8,243 bases of DNA from an uncultured Amylibacter sp. (GCA_938001995.1 CALLAV010000232.1:1-8243); one strand, 5' to 3'; positions 1 to 7,165 are shown, counted from the first letter of the stretch. Notes: generated from the sequence alone by a model not told the origin. A program made the numbers and translations.

Positions 1-23
1 CAGTTCTGTCAAAGTTGGTTGGC

Positions 24-485
24 TCACAAAGACTGCACCGCTTCTAGGACCGCATCCACGTGGCCCGGGACTTTGACCTTGCGCCATGCATGGGTGATGA
101 CGCCTTCGCCGTTTATCACAAATGTGGCCCGTTCGATGCCCATGTATGTCTTGCCGTACATGTTTTTCTCAACCCAGACGCCCATGTCTTCGCATAGGCT
201 GCCATTTTCATCGCTCGCCAATGGAATGCCAAGCACATGTTTTGCAACGAATTTATCGTGGCTTTTGACGCTGTCTTTGGACACACCGAGGATGCTTGCA
301 CCTGCCGCTTCAAACGCGGCAAGCTGTTCGGTAAAGCCGATGCTTTCCTTCGTGCAACCAGGTGTGTCGTCGCGTGGATAAAAGTACATCACAAGCGTTT
401 TGCCTGCGAAATCCGCAAGCGAAACAGTCCCACCCCCATCACGTGGCAAAGTGAAGTTAGGCGATTTTTCTCCGATTTCAGGCAT
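24..485 (-). CDS. bcp: Thioredoxin-dependent thiol peroxidase, Bcp/PrxQ family peroxiredoxin
   Basis: The 153-residue protein is full length for the Bcp/PrxQ branch of the AhpC/TSA peroxiredoxins, which reduce hydrogen peroxide and organic hydroperoxides in the cytoplasm with thioredoxin as usual electron donor. The sequence shows the family start (IGEKSPNFTLP, residues 5-14), the YFYPRDDTPGCTKE active-site block with the peroxidatic cysteine at C44, the DE.G..C..MGVW segment (92-104) and the ERATFVI strand (118-124). Many Bcp proteins have a resolving cysteine five residues after the peroxidatic one; here that position is I49. The only other cysteine is C98. The protein is therefore either a one-cysteine type or uses C98. 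The ATG start is supported by a G-rich GGGGGA stretch just upstream on the minus strand and by the match to the family N-terminus. The gene is divergent from the long envelope gene and nothing links them functionally. Family assignment is secure; the cysteine mechanism is inferred. Confidence 0.95.
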   Translation of the reverse strand: MPEIGEKSPNFTLPRDGGGTVSLADFAGKTLVMYFYPRDDTPGCTKESIGFTEQLAAFEAAGASILGVSKDSVKSHDKFVAKHVLGIPLASDENGSLCEDMGVWVEKNMYGKTYMGIERATFVINGEGVITHAWRKVKVPGHVDAVLEAVQSL

Positions 486-591
486 TTGTCCCCCTCAAGT
501 GACGAAAATTTGTTATTTTGCACCTATGGTGCGACGGCCTTCTATCCTAAATAGGCTGTAACCCAAGAGTTCAAGCGCGGAGTGAAACCGC
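486..591. promoter_or_regulatory. Divergent intergenic region between bcp and the YhdP-like gene
   Basis: These 106 bases must hold the promoters of both outward-facing genes. An inverted repeat, GCACC-TAT-GGTGC, lies at 520-532. For the plus-strand gene a weak sigma-70-like pair can be drawn from TTGCAC (518-523) and TATCCT (543-548), but the spacing of 19 and only partial matches make this tentative. No clear promoter pair stands out on the minus strand, although its leader is A/T-rich at about 505-519. Seen directly: the repeat and base composition. Promoter function is inferred. Confidence 0.35.
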
Positions 592-3500
592 GTGTGCACA
601 AAGAGCGGAGTTGCTTTGATCTGGATCAGACATTGTTTGGTGGCGGCTTTGGCCGCGCTGATGGCGGGGATCGTTTTGACGGTTCTGGCAATTGGCGTGG
701 TGACGGCGCTGTTGCAACGTGGTCCGTTGGAACTGCCTCAACTGCGCACGTTGGTCGAGGATCGCGTGAACAATCAAATGGCGGAACATGCGGTAACGAT
801 CGGCAGTGTTTCCCTGACGTCCAGTGACACGGGCGTTGGCAATCGTGTGTTGTTGCAAAACGTTGTGGTTTCGGACGCGCAGGGGCGCCAATTGATGGGC
901 GTACCCGAAGTGCGCACACGATTTTCCCTGCTGGATCTTGTGAACGGCACAGTCGCACCTGACGACATTTCGATTGTTGGGACCGAGTTGTCTCTGGAGC
1001 GGGGCAAAGACGGCACCATCAGCTTGTTTGGGTCAGGCACGGGCATGGCGTCTGGCGAAAACCTATTGTCGCTGTTGGACAGTATGGATGATCAAGCAGG
1101 ATTGGCCGCGCTTAGAACAATCGAGCTGCAAGACACGAAAGTCCGCTTTCGCGACCGTGTCACAAATCGCGCCTGGGTTTTGGACAATTCCAAAATGACG
1201 ATCACACGTGAAGGTGACACAGTCACGGGGCGGGCGGTTTTGGAATTGGGCGCCATGGGCGAGGATTTGGAACAAACCGCCAGCATGATCCTAAGCGCGA
1301 ATTACCTGTTAGGATCACAAAAAGCAGACGCGTCGTTCCAGTTTTCTGATGCGTCGCCTACCGAAATTGCGGATTTATTTCAGGCGTTTGACTGGCTGCG
1401 CAATCTTAAAACGCGTCTTTCAGGTTCGGTGCGCGCAGAACTGTCTGGGGATGGCAAGTTGGGCAATCTGCATGGCGTACTGGAAATGGGAGAGGGCCAA
1501 TTGGCCGAAACGCCAGACAGCCAACCGATCACCTTTACTACGGCGAAAGTATATTTTGACTACGATTCAGATTCGGATGCCTTGAACCTTGAACAGGTGG
1601 ATTTGCAAACCAGTTCGGGATCGGTTCAAGGCAGCGGGTTTGTGGAATTGGATCGTGGCCCAATGGGTAAGGTGCAATCCATGGCGGGGCAACTTCGATT
1701 GGGCGAAATCTCGATCAAGCGCCCCGATCTTTTTGACACAGATATCACCCTGAAAGCCGCAGCTCTTGATGCGCGTCTGTCGTTTTCGCCGTTAAAGATC
1801 GACGTGGGGCGTCTGACGGTTTTTGACGACAAGACAGTGATCAAGGTCGCGGGCTCTTCGGTTGCGGGTAAAAAATACTGGATCAACAGCTATGACGTGG
1901 ACATCGATAAGATGGATGTGGTGCGTTTGAAACAACTGTGGCCCAAACCCGTGGTCGACAAAACACGCAAGTGGGTCCATGAAAACGTGTTTGCCGGCAC
2001 GTTCAAAGACATTGCAGGCGGGTTTCGCACCGTGGAGGGCAAGCCTGATTACGCGTTCAATTTCAGTTTTGAAGAGTCAAACTTCAACTTCCTCGACACG
2101 GTTCCCCATCTGCAAAACGGGGCAGGCTTTGGGTATCTTACTCAGATTGATTTGCGGCTTGATCTTAGTGCAGGTCATGTGATCGCGCCCAATGGAACCA
2201 ATGTGGATATCGCAGGGTCAGGCCTGTTTGTGCCCGACACGGACATTCGCCCAACCCCCGGCGAAGTTACGCTACATGCCAAAGGCAATATTGAGGCAGC
2301 ACTCGGTCTGTTGAATGTGGAAAAGTTCCGGTTCCTCGACAAAGTGGGGCTGAAACCGAACCTTGGTCAAGGGGCGGTTTCGATCAGCGGCTGGTTTAAG
2401 GTTCCGCTGTCCAAAGACACGAAAACCGAAGATGTGAAACTCGCGCTGGATGCGGAGTTGTTGAATTTGCGCTCTACCGTGCTGATTGAAGATCGCGTTC
2501 TGACCGCGCGTAAGCTGAGTGCGAAGATTACCGAAGACGGCGTGACGCTGACAGGGGATGCACAGGTGGATTCTGTGCCTGTGAACGCCACGTGGTCACA
2601 GTCTTTTGGTGCGGGATCTAAGACCAGTAAAATCGATGCGCGGGTGAACTTAACAGATAAGAACCTGCGTGCTTTTGGGGTTGTTCTGCCCTCTGGCACC
2701 TTGTCTGGATCAACGCCTGCACGCATGGACATCACGCTGCGCCGTGGCAGCGCACCTGCGTTCAAATTGACCTCGAATCTTGTGGGCGCGAGCATGCGGG
2801 TTCCTGCGCTCAGCTGGTCAAAGGGCAAGAACACCAAAGGACAGTTCAGCATCGAAGGATCGCTCGGCAAGCAGGTTGATATTGGCGCGTTGGTGTTCGA
2901 TGCACCAGGGTTGGATGCAAAAGGCACGCTTGATCTGAACGCAAACAACAGCCTGCAACGCGCGCGGTTTTCCAGCGTGAATGTGGGCAAGTGGCTGAGC
3001 ACTTCGGCAGTTTTAACGCCGCGCGGGGGGGGGCGCACGGACATTGCCGTGAATGGCGGCACAGCAGATTTGCGCTTTTTGGGAGATGGCAGCGGGTCAG
3101 GCGGCAGCGGATCATCGAATACGTCGATCAAGCTGAACCTTGATCGGGTGCGGGTCACCAACGATTTGTCGCTGACAGGACTGGCAGGGCAGTTGACCAC
3201 GCGCGGCGGATTAAAAGGAACCTTCGTTGGCCGTGTGAACGGTGGGACGCGGATTGACGGACAGTTGTTCCCCCAAAAGCACGGCACAGCGATCGAGTTT
3301 ATCAGCAAGGACGCGGGCGGGGTCATGGCCTCGGCTGGGCTGTTAACCAATGCCCGCGGGGGCGATTTGCGTGTTGTTCTCGTGCCGCGCCAAGGGGACG
3401 GAAACTATGACGGCTCGCTGGATGTAAAACGCACACGGATCAAAGATGCTTCTGCTATGGCCGCGTTGTTGAACGGGATTTCGCTGGTTGGGGCGCTGCA

Positions 3501-3879
3501 ACAGCTAGAGGGCGAGGGCATTCACTTCTCCTCCATCGAAGGCCAGTTCAAACTGCGCAACAACGGTGTGAAACTGGAAAAGATCAGCGCCGTTGGGCCG
3601 TCTATGGGGATGACGCTGGATGGGTGGTATGACACACGCACCAAAGGCGTGGATTTCGAAGGCGTGATCACGCCGCTTTATGCGGTGAACGGCGTGTTTG
3701 AACGGATCTTTGGCCAGCTGGTCGGACGGCGCAAAGGCGAGGGGATGTTCAGCTTCACCTATCGGATGCGCGGGTCCTCGGCTTCGCCCAAAGTGGCGGT
3801 GAATCCACTGTCGATTCTTACCCCTGGCGCATTCCGAGAGATTTTCCGCCAAAAACCGCCTGAACCGCCAACACAGTGA
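592..3879 (+). CDS. YhdP/AsmA-like envelope protein with N-terminal membrane anchor (1095 aa)
   Basis: This very long protein has a short basic N-terminus and one hydrophobic helix at about residues 16-41. A long region of alternating beta-strand character follows, as expected of AsmA/YhdP/TamB-like proteins, where a groove-forming beta structure crosses the periplasm. The C-terminal part carries the AsmA-like ending: SAVGPSMGMTLDGWYD, then FEGVITPLYAVN, and NPLSILTPGAF at 1071-1081. In E. coli, YhdP, TamB and YdbH help move phospholipids to the outer membrane; a similar role here is inference. Length is somewhat below E. coli YhdP. A flexible Gly/Ser linker lies at 831-842, and the C-terminus is proline-rich. 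The GTG start at 592 has GCGGAG about nine bases upstream; an alternative TTG at 616 has GGAG at 607-610 and would shorten the basic head by eight residues. queA follows after 45 bases and may be co-transcribed. Fold family is fairly sure, exact function is not. Confidence 0.85.
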   Translation: MCTKSGVALIWIRHCLVAALAALMAGIVLTVLAIGVVTALLQRGPLELPQLRTLVEDRVNNQMAEHAVTIGSVSLTSSDTGVGNRVLLQNVVVSDAQGRQLMGVPEVRTRFSLLDLVNGTVAPDDISIVGTELSLERGKDGTISLFGSGTGMASGENLLSLLDSMDDQAGLAALRTIELQDTKVRFRDRVTNRAWVLDNSKMTITREGDTVTGRAVLELGAMGEDLEQTASMILSANYLLGSQKADASFQFSDASPTEIADLFQAFDWLRNLKTRLSGSVRAELSGDGKLGNLHGVLEMGEGQLAETPDSQPITFTTAKVYFDYDSDSDALNLEQVDLQTSSGSVQGSGFVELDRGPMGKVQSMAGQLRLGEISIKRPDLFDTDITLKAAALDARLSFSPLKIDVGRLTVFDDKTVIKVAGSSVAGKKYWINSYDVDIDKMDVVRLKQLWPKPVVDKTRKWVHENVFAGTFKDIAGGFRTVEGKPDYAFNFSFEESNFNFLDTVPHLQNGAGFGYLTQIDLRLDLSAGHVIAPNGTNVDIAGSGLFVPDTDIRPTPGEVTLHAKGNIEAALGLLNVEKFRFLDKVGLKPNLGQGAVSISGWFKVPLSKDTKTEDVKLALDAELLNLRSTVLIEDRVLTARKLSAKITEDGVTLTGDAQVDSVPVNATWSQSFGAGSKTSKIDARVNLTDKNLRAFGVVLPSGTLSGSTPARMDITLRRGSAPAFKLTSNLVGASMRVPALSWSKGKNTKGQFSIEGSLGKQVDIGALVFDAPGLDAKGTLDLNANNSLQRARFSSVNVGKWLSTSAVLTPRGGGRTDIAVNGGTADLRFLGDGSGSGGSGSSNTSIKLNLDRVRVTNDLSLTGLAGQLTTRGGLKGTFVGRVNGGTRIDGQLFPQKHGTAIEFISKDAGGVMASAGLLTNARGGDLRVVLVPRQGDGNYDGSLDVKRTRIKDASAMAALLNGISLVGALQQLEGEGIHFSSIEGQFKLRNNGVKLEKISAVGPSMGMTLDGWYDTRTKGVDFEGVITPLYAVNGVFERIFGQLVGRRKGEGMFSFTYRMRGSSASPKVAVNPLSILTPGAFREIFRQKPPEPPTQ
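3025..3033. repeat. Homopolymer run of nine G inside the YhdP-like gene
   Basis: Nine consecutive G fall exactly on three GGG glycine codons (residues 812-814, within TPRGGGRTD). The run is bordered by GCGC on the left and CGC on the right. The reading frame is open on both sides, so the run length is consistent with an intact gene. Such tracts are prone to slippage and to sequencing error. Confidence 0.9.
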
Positions 3880-3924
3880 TGAAATGCGCTTGCGTCGGTT
3901 AATTCCTTTGGGCATGTGCGCGGA

Positions 3925-4983
3925 ATGAAACTGTCTGATTTTGATTTTGAATTGCCCGAAAGGCTGATTGCGCTGCGCCCGGCAAAACCGCGCCCAGCAT
4001 CGCGTATGTTGGTGGCGCGCAATGGCGTCATTGAGGACCAGCATTTTTATGATTTACCGAAGTTTTTGCGCGCGGGCGACCGGCTGGTTTTGAATGACAC
4101 CAAGGTTATTCCTGCGCGCCTAACAGGGCAGCGGCGACGTATGTCCGATCAGGGGGAAACCTTTGCCAAGGTCGAGGTGACGCTTCTATCACTCGATGGG
4201 CAGGGCGACTGGCAGGCGCTGGCGAAACCGGGGCGGCGGGTCAAAGAGGGCGAAACGATTGTGTTTTCGCAGGATCTATCCGCAGAAGTTCAAAGCAAAA
4301 GCGCTGAAGGGATCAAACTGCGGTTTTCTCTGTCTGGCGATGCTTTCGATGCCGAAATTCTGCGTTTGGGCCAAATGCCATTGCCGCCTTATATCGCTGC
4401 CAAACGGGCGGCGGACGCGCAGGATGCTGAGGATTATCAAACTGTGTTTGCTGCGCATTCAGGCGCGGTGGCAGCCCCAACTGCGTCGCTACATTTCGAT
4501 CAATCCATTCTGGATGCACTGGCCGCCAAGGGCGTCTCGTTTTCCAAGGTGACGCTGCATGTGGGGGCAGGGACGTTCCTGCCTGTCAAAGCAGATGATG
4601 TGAACGATCACAAAATGCACGCGGAATGGGGACAGATCAGCGAAACCGCTGCGACAGAGATTGCCCAGACTAAAGCCGCAGGCGGGCGCGTCATTCCTGT
4701 TGGTACAACCGCGCTGCGTCTGATCGAGGCCGCGGCCCAAGCGAGCGGTGGTATTGCGCCATGGATTGGTGAAACGGACATCTTTATCAAGCCAGGCTTT
4801 GACTTTGCGGTGGCGGACGGCTTAATCACCAACTTTCACTTGCCCAAATCAACCCTAATGATGCTGGTCAGTGCCTTAATGGGCGTTGAGCGCGTGAAAG
4901 ATATTTACGCCCACGCCGTTCATGAAAACTATAGATTCTTTTCATATGGTGACAGCTCTTTTCTGTTACCAGATGGGCCGTAA
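3925..4983 (+). CDS. queA: S-adenosylmethionine:tRNA ribosyltransferase-isomerase QueA
   Basis: QueA transfers and isomerises the ribosyl part of S-adenosylmethionine onto 7-aminomethyl-7-deazaguanine at tRNA position 34, giving epoxyqueuosine on the way to queuosine. The 352-residue protein matches the usual length (about 350). Family blocks are present in order: [11 protein letters not shown] (56-66), [12 protein letters not shown] (180-191), [11 protein letters not shown] (211-221), HKMHAEW (229-235), GTTALR (260-265), NFHLPKSTL (303-311) and [13 protein letters not shown] (335-347). No key block is missing. I chose the ATG at 3925 because [12 protein letters not shown] is the usual N-terminus; a GTG at 3916 would add only three residues (MRG). 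No strong ribosome binding site is visible before either, which fits translation as a downstream gene of the preceding unit, 45 bases away. tgt, a frequent neighbour of queA, does not follow here; an unrelated transporter does. Confidence 0.97.
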   Translation: MKLSDFDFELPERLIALRPAKPRPASRMLVARNGVIEDQHFYDLPKFLRAGDRLVLNDTKVIPARLTGQRRRMSDQGETFAKVEVTLLSLDGQGDWQALAKPGRRVKEGETIVFSQDLSAEVQSKSAEGIKLRFSLSGDAFDAEILRLGQMPLPPYIAAKRAADAQDAEDYQTVFAAHSGAVAAPTASLHFDQSILDALAAKGVSFSKVTLHVGAGTFLPVKADDVNDHKMHAEWGQISETAATEIAQTKAAGGRVIPVGTTALRLIEAAAQASGGIAPWIGETDIFIKPGFDFAVADGLITNFHLPKSTLMMLVSALMGVERVKDIYAHAVHENYRFFSYGDSSFLLPDGP

Positions 4984-5066
4984 ACGGCACGGATTAGTCG
5001 GTTTTAAAACGATTGTAATGACCCCATTCTGATAGCGCTGGGGCAGACACATATTGGATTGTTGTT
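4984..5066 (+). promoter_or_regulatory. Spacer before the MFS gene with a perfect palindrome and a possible -10
   Basis: The spacer has a perfect 10-base palindrome, GTTTTAAAAC, at 5001-5010. A good -10-like hexamer, TGTAAT (five of six matches), follows at 5014-5019, but no acceptable -35 lies 16-18 bases before it, so a promoter here is uncertain. A weak hairpin CCCCA/TGGGG (5022-5026 with 5039-5043) has no T-run after it and does not look like a rho-independent terminator for queA. No strong ribosome binding site precedes the transporter ATG; the nearest purine-rich stretch is GGA at about 5056-5058. Confidence 0.3.
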
Positions 5067-6341
5067 ATGGGTTACGTTCTTAAAAATTCTTGGGCTTTGC
5101 TGTTTGGGATGTTCCTGCTGATGCTTGGCAATGGTGTGCAAGGCACGCTGCTGGGTATTCGTGGCTCGCTCGAAGGGTTTTCTGCGGGCAGCATGTCTTT
5201 GATCATGTCAGCGTATTTCATCGGCTTTCTGTTTGGTTCTCGGCTGGCGCCGACGATGATCCGCAATGTGGGTCACGTGCGCGTGTTCGCAGCACTGGCG
5301 TCTTTCGTGTCCGCGGCACTGATCCTATATGCAGCACTTCCGAATGAATACGTCTGGTTTTTGCTGCGCGTCCTTGTCGGGTTTTGTTTTTCTGGCATCT
5401 ACGTTGTCGCCGAAAGCTGGCTGAATGATTCCTCAACCAATGAAACACGCGGGCAGGCGTTGTCGGCCTATCTGATTGTGCAAATGATGGGGATCGTGGC
5501 CGCGCAGTGGTTGCTGAACTTTGCCGATGTGGGCGGGTTTATTCTGTTTATCATCATCTCTGTCGCGGTTTCACTGTCGTTTGCGCCCATTCTGCTGTCC
5601 GTCAGCCCCGCGCCGATGTTCCAAACCACCAAACCCATGAGCCTGCGTCAGTTGTATGTGACATCGCCTTTGGGCGTTGTAGGAACATTCCTTCTGGGAG
5701 GAATTTTTGCCGCGCTCTTTGGCATGACATCTGTTTACGGTACAGAAAAAGGGATGAGCGTTGGTGAAATCTCGGTGTTTGTTGGGATCATCTACGTCGG
5801 GGGTATGTTGCTGCAATATCCCATTGGTTGGGTGTCTGATCGTATGGATCGCCGCCTGTTGATCATCGCGATTACTTTTGTGGGTGGGCTTGCCTGTATT
5901 CTGGCTTTTACGTCTGCTTCCAACCTTACGGTTCTTTTGGTCTGTAGCTTTATCATCGGGGGCGTGGCCAACCCGCTGTATTCGCTGTTGTTGGCCTATA
6001 CCAATGACTTTTTGGATCACGACGATATGGCCGCCGCATCGGGTGGTTTGATCTTTATCAACGGCATTGGTGCCATTGCAGGCCCGCTGGTTGTGGGGTG
6101 GATGATGGGCATGTTCGGACCTGACAGCTTTTTCCTCTATATTGCTGTGTTGTTGTTCCTAACCTCTGCTTACGCGTTTTATCGAACCTTCCAGCGTCAA
6201 GCACCAAGCGTGGAAGACACCGCATCCTATCAGCCTGTTTTTGCAACAGCGTCCCCCGTCGCGGTGGAAGTGGCCCAAGAATGGTCCATTGAAACCGAAC
6301 TGGAGCTAGAGGCCGAGGAAGAGGCAGCAAATCCCAGTTAA
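5067..6341 (+). CDS. Major facilitator superfamily transporter, YcaD-like
   Basis: The 424-residue protein has about twelve hydrophobic segments: six between residues 9 and 178, a short cytoplasmic loop near 180-200, and six between 201 and 373. That is the standard two-bundle MFS plan of the inner membrane. The loop between helices 2 and 3 (GSRLAPTMIRNVGHVR, 57-72) is a relaxed form of MFS motif A, and its counterpart in the second half is GWVSDRMDRR (254-263). The block VVAESWLND (113-121) is typical of the YcaD-like subgroup, whose substrates are mostly unknown; no substrate can be read from the sequence. The last 50 residues (about 375-424) form a hydrophilic tail, ending in a strongly acidic stretch ELELEAEEEA, which most MFS proteins lack. 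The ATG start directly precedes the first helix. Neighbouring genes give no hint of substrate. MFS assignment is secure and subgroup likely. Confidence 0.92.
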   Translation: MGYVLKNSWALLFGMFLLMLGNGVQGTLLGIRGSLEGFSAGSMSLIMSAYFIGFLFGSRLAPTMIRNVGHVRVFAALASFVSAALILYAALPNEYVWFLLRVLVGFCFSGIYVVAESWLNDSSTNETRGQALSAYLIVQMMGIVAAQWLLNFADVGGFILFIIISVAVSLSFAPILLSVSPAPMFQTTKPMSLRQLYVTSPLGVVGTFLLGGIFAALFGMTSVYGTEKGMSVGEISVFVGIIYVGGMLLQYPIGWVSDRMDRRLLIIAITFVGGLACILAFTSASNLTVLLVCSFIIGGVANPLYSLLLAYTNDFLDHDDMAAASGGLIFINGIGAIAGPLVVGWMMGMFGPDSFFLYIAVLLFLTSAYAFYRTFQRQAPSVEDTASYQPVFATASPVAVEVAQEWSIETELELEAEEEAANPS

Positions 6342-6409
6342 GGCAGCCCAAAACCCGTAGCGGCGCAACAAATGGAAACTTTTGTAATAATTTTTTGAAA
6401 TTTTTGTTA

Positions 6410-6449
6410 AAAAGAGTTGACGTATGCACAGCGAGTACCCAACTCTTTT
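6410..6449. repeat. Ten-base perfect inverted repeat, possible operator
   Basis: AAAAGAGTTG (6410-6419) and CAACTCTTTT (6440-6449) are exact reverse complements separated by 20 bases. An inner GTA/TAC pair (6422-6424 with 6436-6438) extends the symmetry. The left arm overlaps the -35-like TTGACG. A direct repeat GAGTAC occurs at 6433-6438 and 6453-6458, 20 bases apart. The arms are AT-rich and the loop long, so an operator or RNA leader hairpin is more likely than a terminator. Confidence 0.55.
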
Positions 6450-6473
6450 ACAGAGTACTTTGGGGGCCATTTT

Positions 6474-6480
6474 CGGAGGA
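6474..6480 (+). promoter_or_regulatory. Strong ribosome binding site fixing the DUF924 start
   Basis: CGGAGGA followed by AGAA places a near-perfect Shine-Dalgarno sequence four bases before the ATG at 6485. The frame is open further upstream to an ATG at 6395, but that start has no such site and would add 30 residues that do not look like the family. Confidence 0.85.
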
Positions 6481-6484
6481 AGAA

Positions 6485-7063
6485 ATGGACAAAGCGCGAG
6501 CGATTATTGAGTTTTGGGTCAACGAAGTTGGACCCAGTGGTTGGTATAACAGCACAGAAGTGCTCGATCAAACCATCCGAGATCGGTTTATGACCGATTG
6601 GGAAGCCGCCAAAAGCGGGGCATTTGATGCTTGGTCCCGTTGTCCGGAAAAATCACTAGCCCTTTTGATCCTACTTGATCAGTTTCCGCGCAATATGTTC
6701 CGCGATGATCCTCGCGCCTTTGCCACAGACAAAAAGGCACGCGAAGTGGCCAACCTTTCGATAGAGCAGGGGTTCGACAAGCGCACCGCAGAGCCTCAAC
6801 GCCAGTTTTATTACCTACCATTGATGCATTCCGAATGCTTGCAACACCAAGAGCGTAGTGTGCGTTTGATCAAAGATCGCATGCCTGAATCTGGTGATAG
6901 CAATCTGTTGCACGCCAAAGTGCACCGCGAAGTCATCCGTATGTTCGGCCGTTTCCCTTATCGAAACGCCGCGTTGAACCGCACAAACACTGCACCAGAG
7001 CAGGAATTTATGGACGGCGGCGGCTACGGCAAAATCGTGCAAGACATGGGCGTCGCGGCCTGA
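6485..7063 (+). CDS. DUF924 family protein (function unknown)
   Basis: The 192-residue protein belongs to the DUF924 (COG3803) family, helical and TPR-like, with no established biochemical role. Family hallmarks seen in order are the N-terminal IIEFWVNEVGPSGWY (7-21), LLILLDQFPRNMFRDDPRAFATD (61-82), the FYYLPLMHSE block (108-117) with following Gln residues, and VIRMFGRFPYRNAALNR (150-166) near the end. Length is normal for the family. No signal peptide or membrane segment is present, so the protein is probably cytoplasmic. The start at 6485 is set by a strong ribosome binding site and by the family N-terminus. lpdA follows in the same direction after 106 bases but appears to have its own promoter, so the two may be only loosely coupled. 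Family membership is confident; function remains unknown. Confidence 0.93.
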   Translation: MDKARAIIEFWVNEVGPSGWYNSTEVLDQTIRDRFMTDWEAAKSGAFDAWSRCPEKSLALLILLDQFPRNMFRDDPRAFATDKKAREVANLSIEQGFDKRTAEPQRQFYYLPLMHSECLQHQERSVRLIKDRMPESGDSNLLHAKVHREVIRMFGRFPYRNAALNRTNTAPEQEFMDGGGYGKIVQDMGVAA

Positions 7064-7107
7064 TCCGCAGAAAATGCAATTCAGCCTTGCGTGTGACGCC
7101 CTTGCAG

Positions 7108-7137
7108 TAGACCCAAAAATGTAGCATTCTTATAGAT
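7108..7137 (+). promoter_or_regulatory. Predicted sigma-70-type promoter of lpdA
   Basis: TAGACC (7108-7113, four of six matches to TTGACA) and TATAGA (7131-7136, four of six to TATAAT) are separated by the ideal 17 bases. Transcription would begin near 7143, about 27 bases before the lpdA ATG, inside the palindrome at 7139-7152. The geometry is good, the hexamers moderate. The prediction is by eye. Confidence 0.5.
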
Positions 7138-7138
7138 A

Positions 7139-7152
7139 GTTCAACGTTGAAC
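7139..7152. promoter_or_regulatory. Perfect 14-base palindrome, probable operator of lpdA
   Basis: GTTCAACGTTGAAC reads the same on both strands with no mismatch. It sits immediately downstream of the predicted -10 and covers the predicted start site, where a bound dimeric regulator would block transcription. The TTCAA-CG-TTGAA shape resembles sites of MarR-type winged-helix repressors, but other dimeric regulators have similar sites and none is encoded in this window. Palindromy is seen directly; operator function and regulator family are inferred. Confidence 0.6.
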
Positions 7153-7160
7153 CAATTTAT

Positions 7161-7165
7161 GAGGA
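7161..7165 (+). promoter_or_regulatory. Ribosome binding site of lpdA
   Basis: GAGGA lies four bases before the ATG at 7170 and settles that start. Two nearby ATGs at 7159 and 7165 are out of frame with the dehydrogenase. Confidence 0.75.

Larger units (their letters stand above)
6342..6484 (+). promoter_or_regulatory. AT-rich spacer with promoter-like and inverted-repeat elements before the DUF924 gene
   Basis: These 143 bases change abruptly from mixed sequence to a very AT-rich tract (about 6375-6412) containing runs of T and A. Just after it is a -35-like TTGACG (6417-6422, five of six matches), but the positions 17-18 bases later (CAACTC/AACTCT) make a poor -10, so start-site placement is unclear and could depend on an activator. 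The AT-rich tract may act as an UP-like element. No classic rho-independent terminator for the transporter gene is visible. Promoter function is inferred. Confidence 0.4.

Noticed and set aside
237..554. Plus-strand open frame opposite bcp and into the divergent spacer
   Set aside because: It is antisense to a clear peroxiredoxin and shows no domain; its extension into the spacer is explained by chance.
2367..3350. Long minus-strand open frame (327 codons) opposite the YhdP-like gene
   Set aside because: It lies wholly within a convincing plus-strand gene, has low-complexity Ser/Pro/Arg/Val composition typical of an antisense shadow, no recognisable domain and no ribosome binding site that I can see.
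3505..4044. Minus-strand open frame spanning the junction of the YhdP-like gene and queA
   Set aside because: It is antisense to two well-supported genes and has no recognisable protein features.
5022..5043. CCCCA/TGGGG hairpin as the queA terminator
   Set aside because: The stem is five pairs with a 12-base loop and no following T-run.
6395..6484. In-frame 30-codon N-terminal extension of the DUF924 protein
   Set aside because: The strong CGGAGGA site four bases before the ATG at 6485 and the family N-terminus both support the internal start. The extension lies over the promoter-like and inverted-repeat region.
7089..7099. Small hairpin GCGT-GTG-ACGC after the DUF924 stop as a terminator
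   Set aside because: The stem is only four pairs and is not followed by a T-run, so it does not support rho-independent termination.
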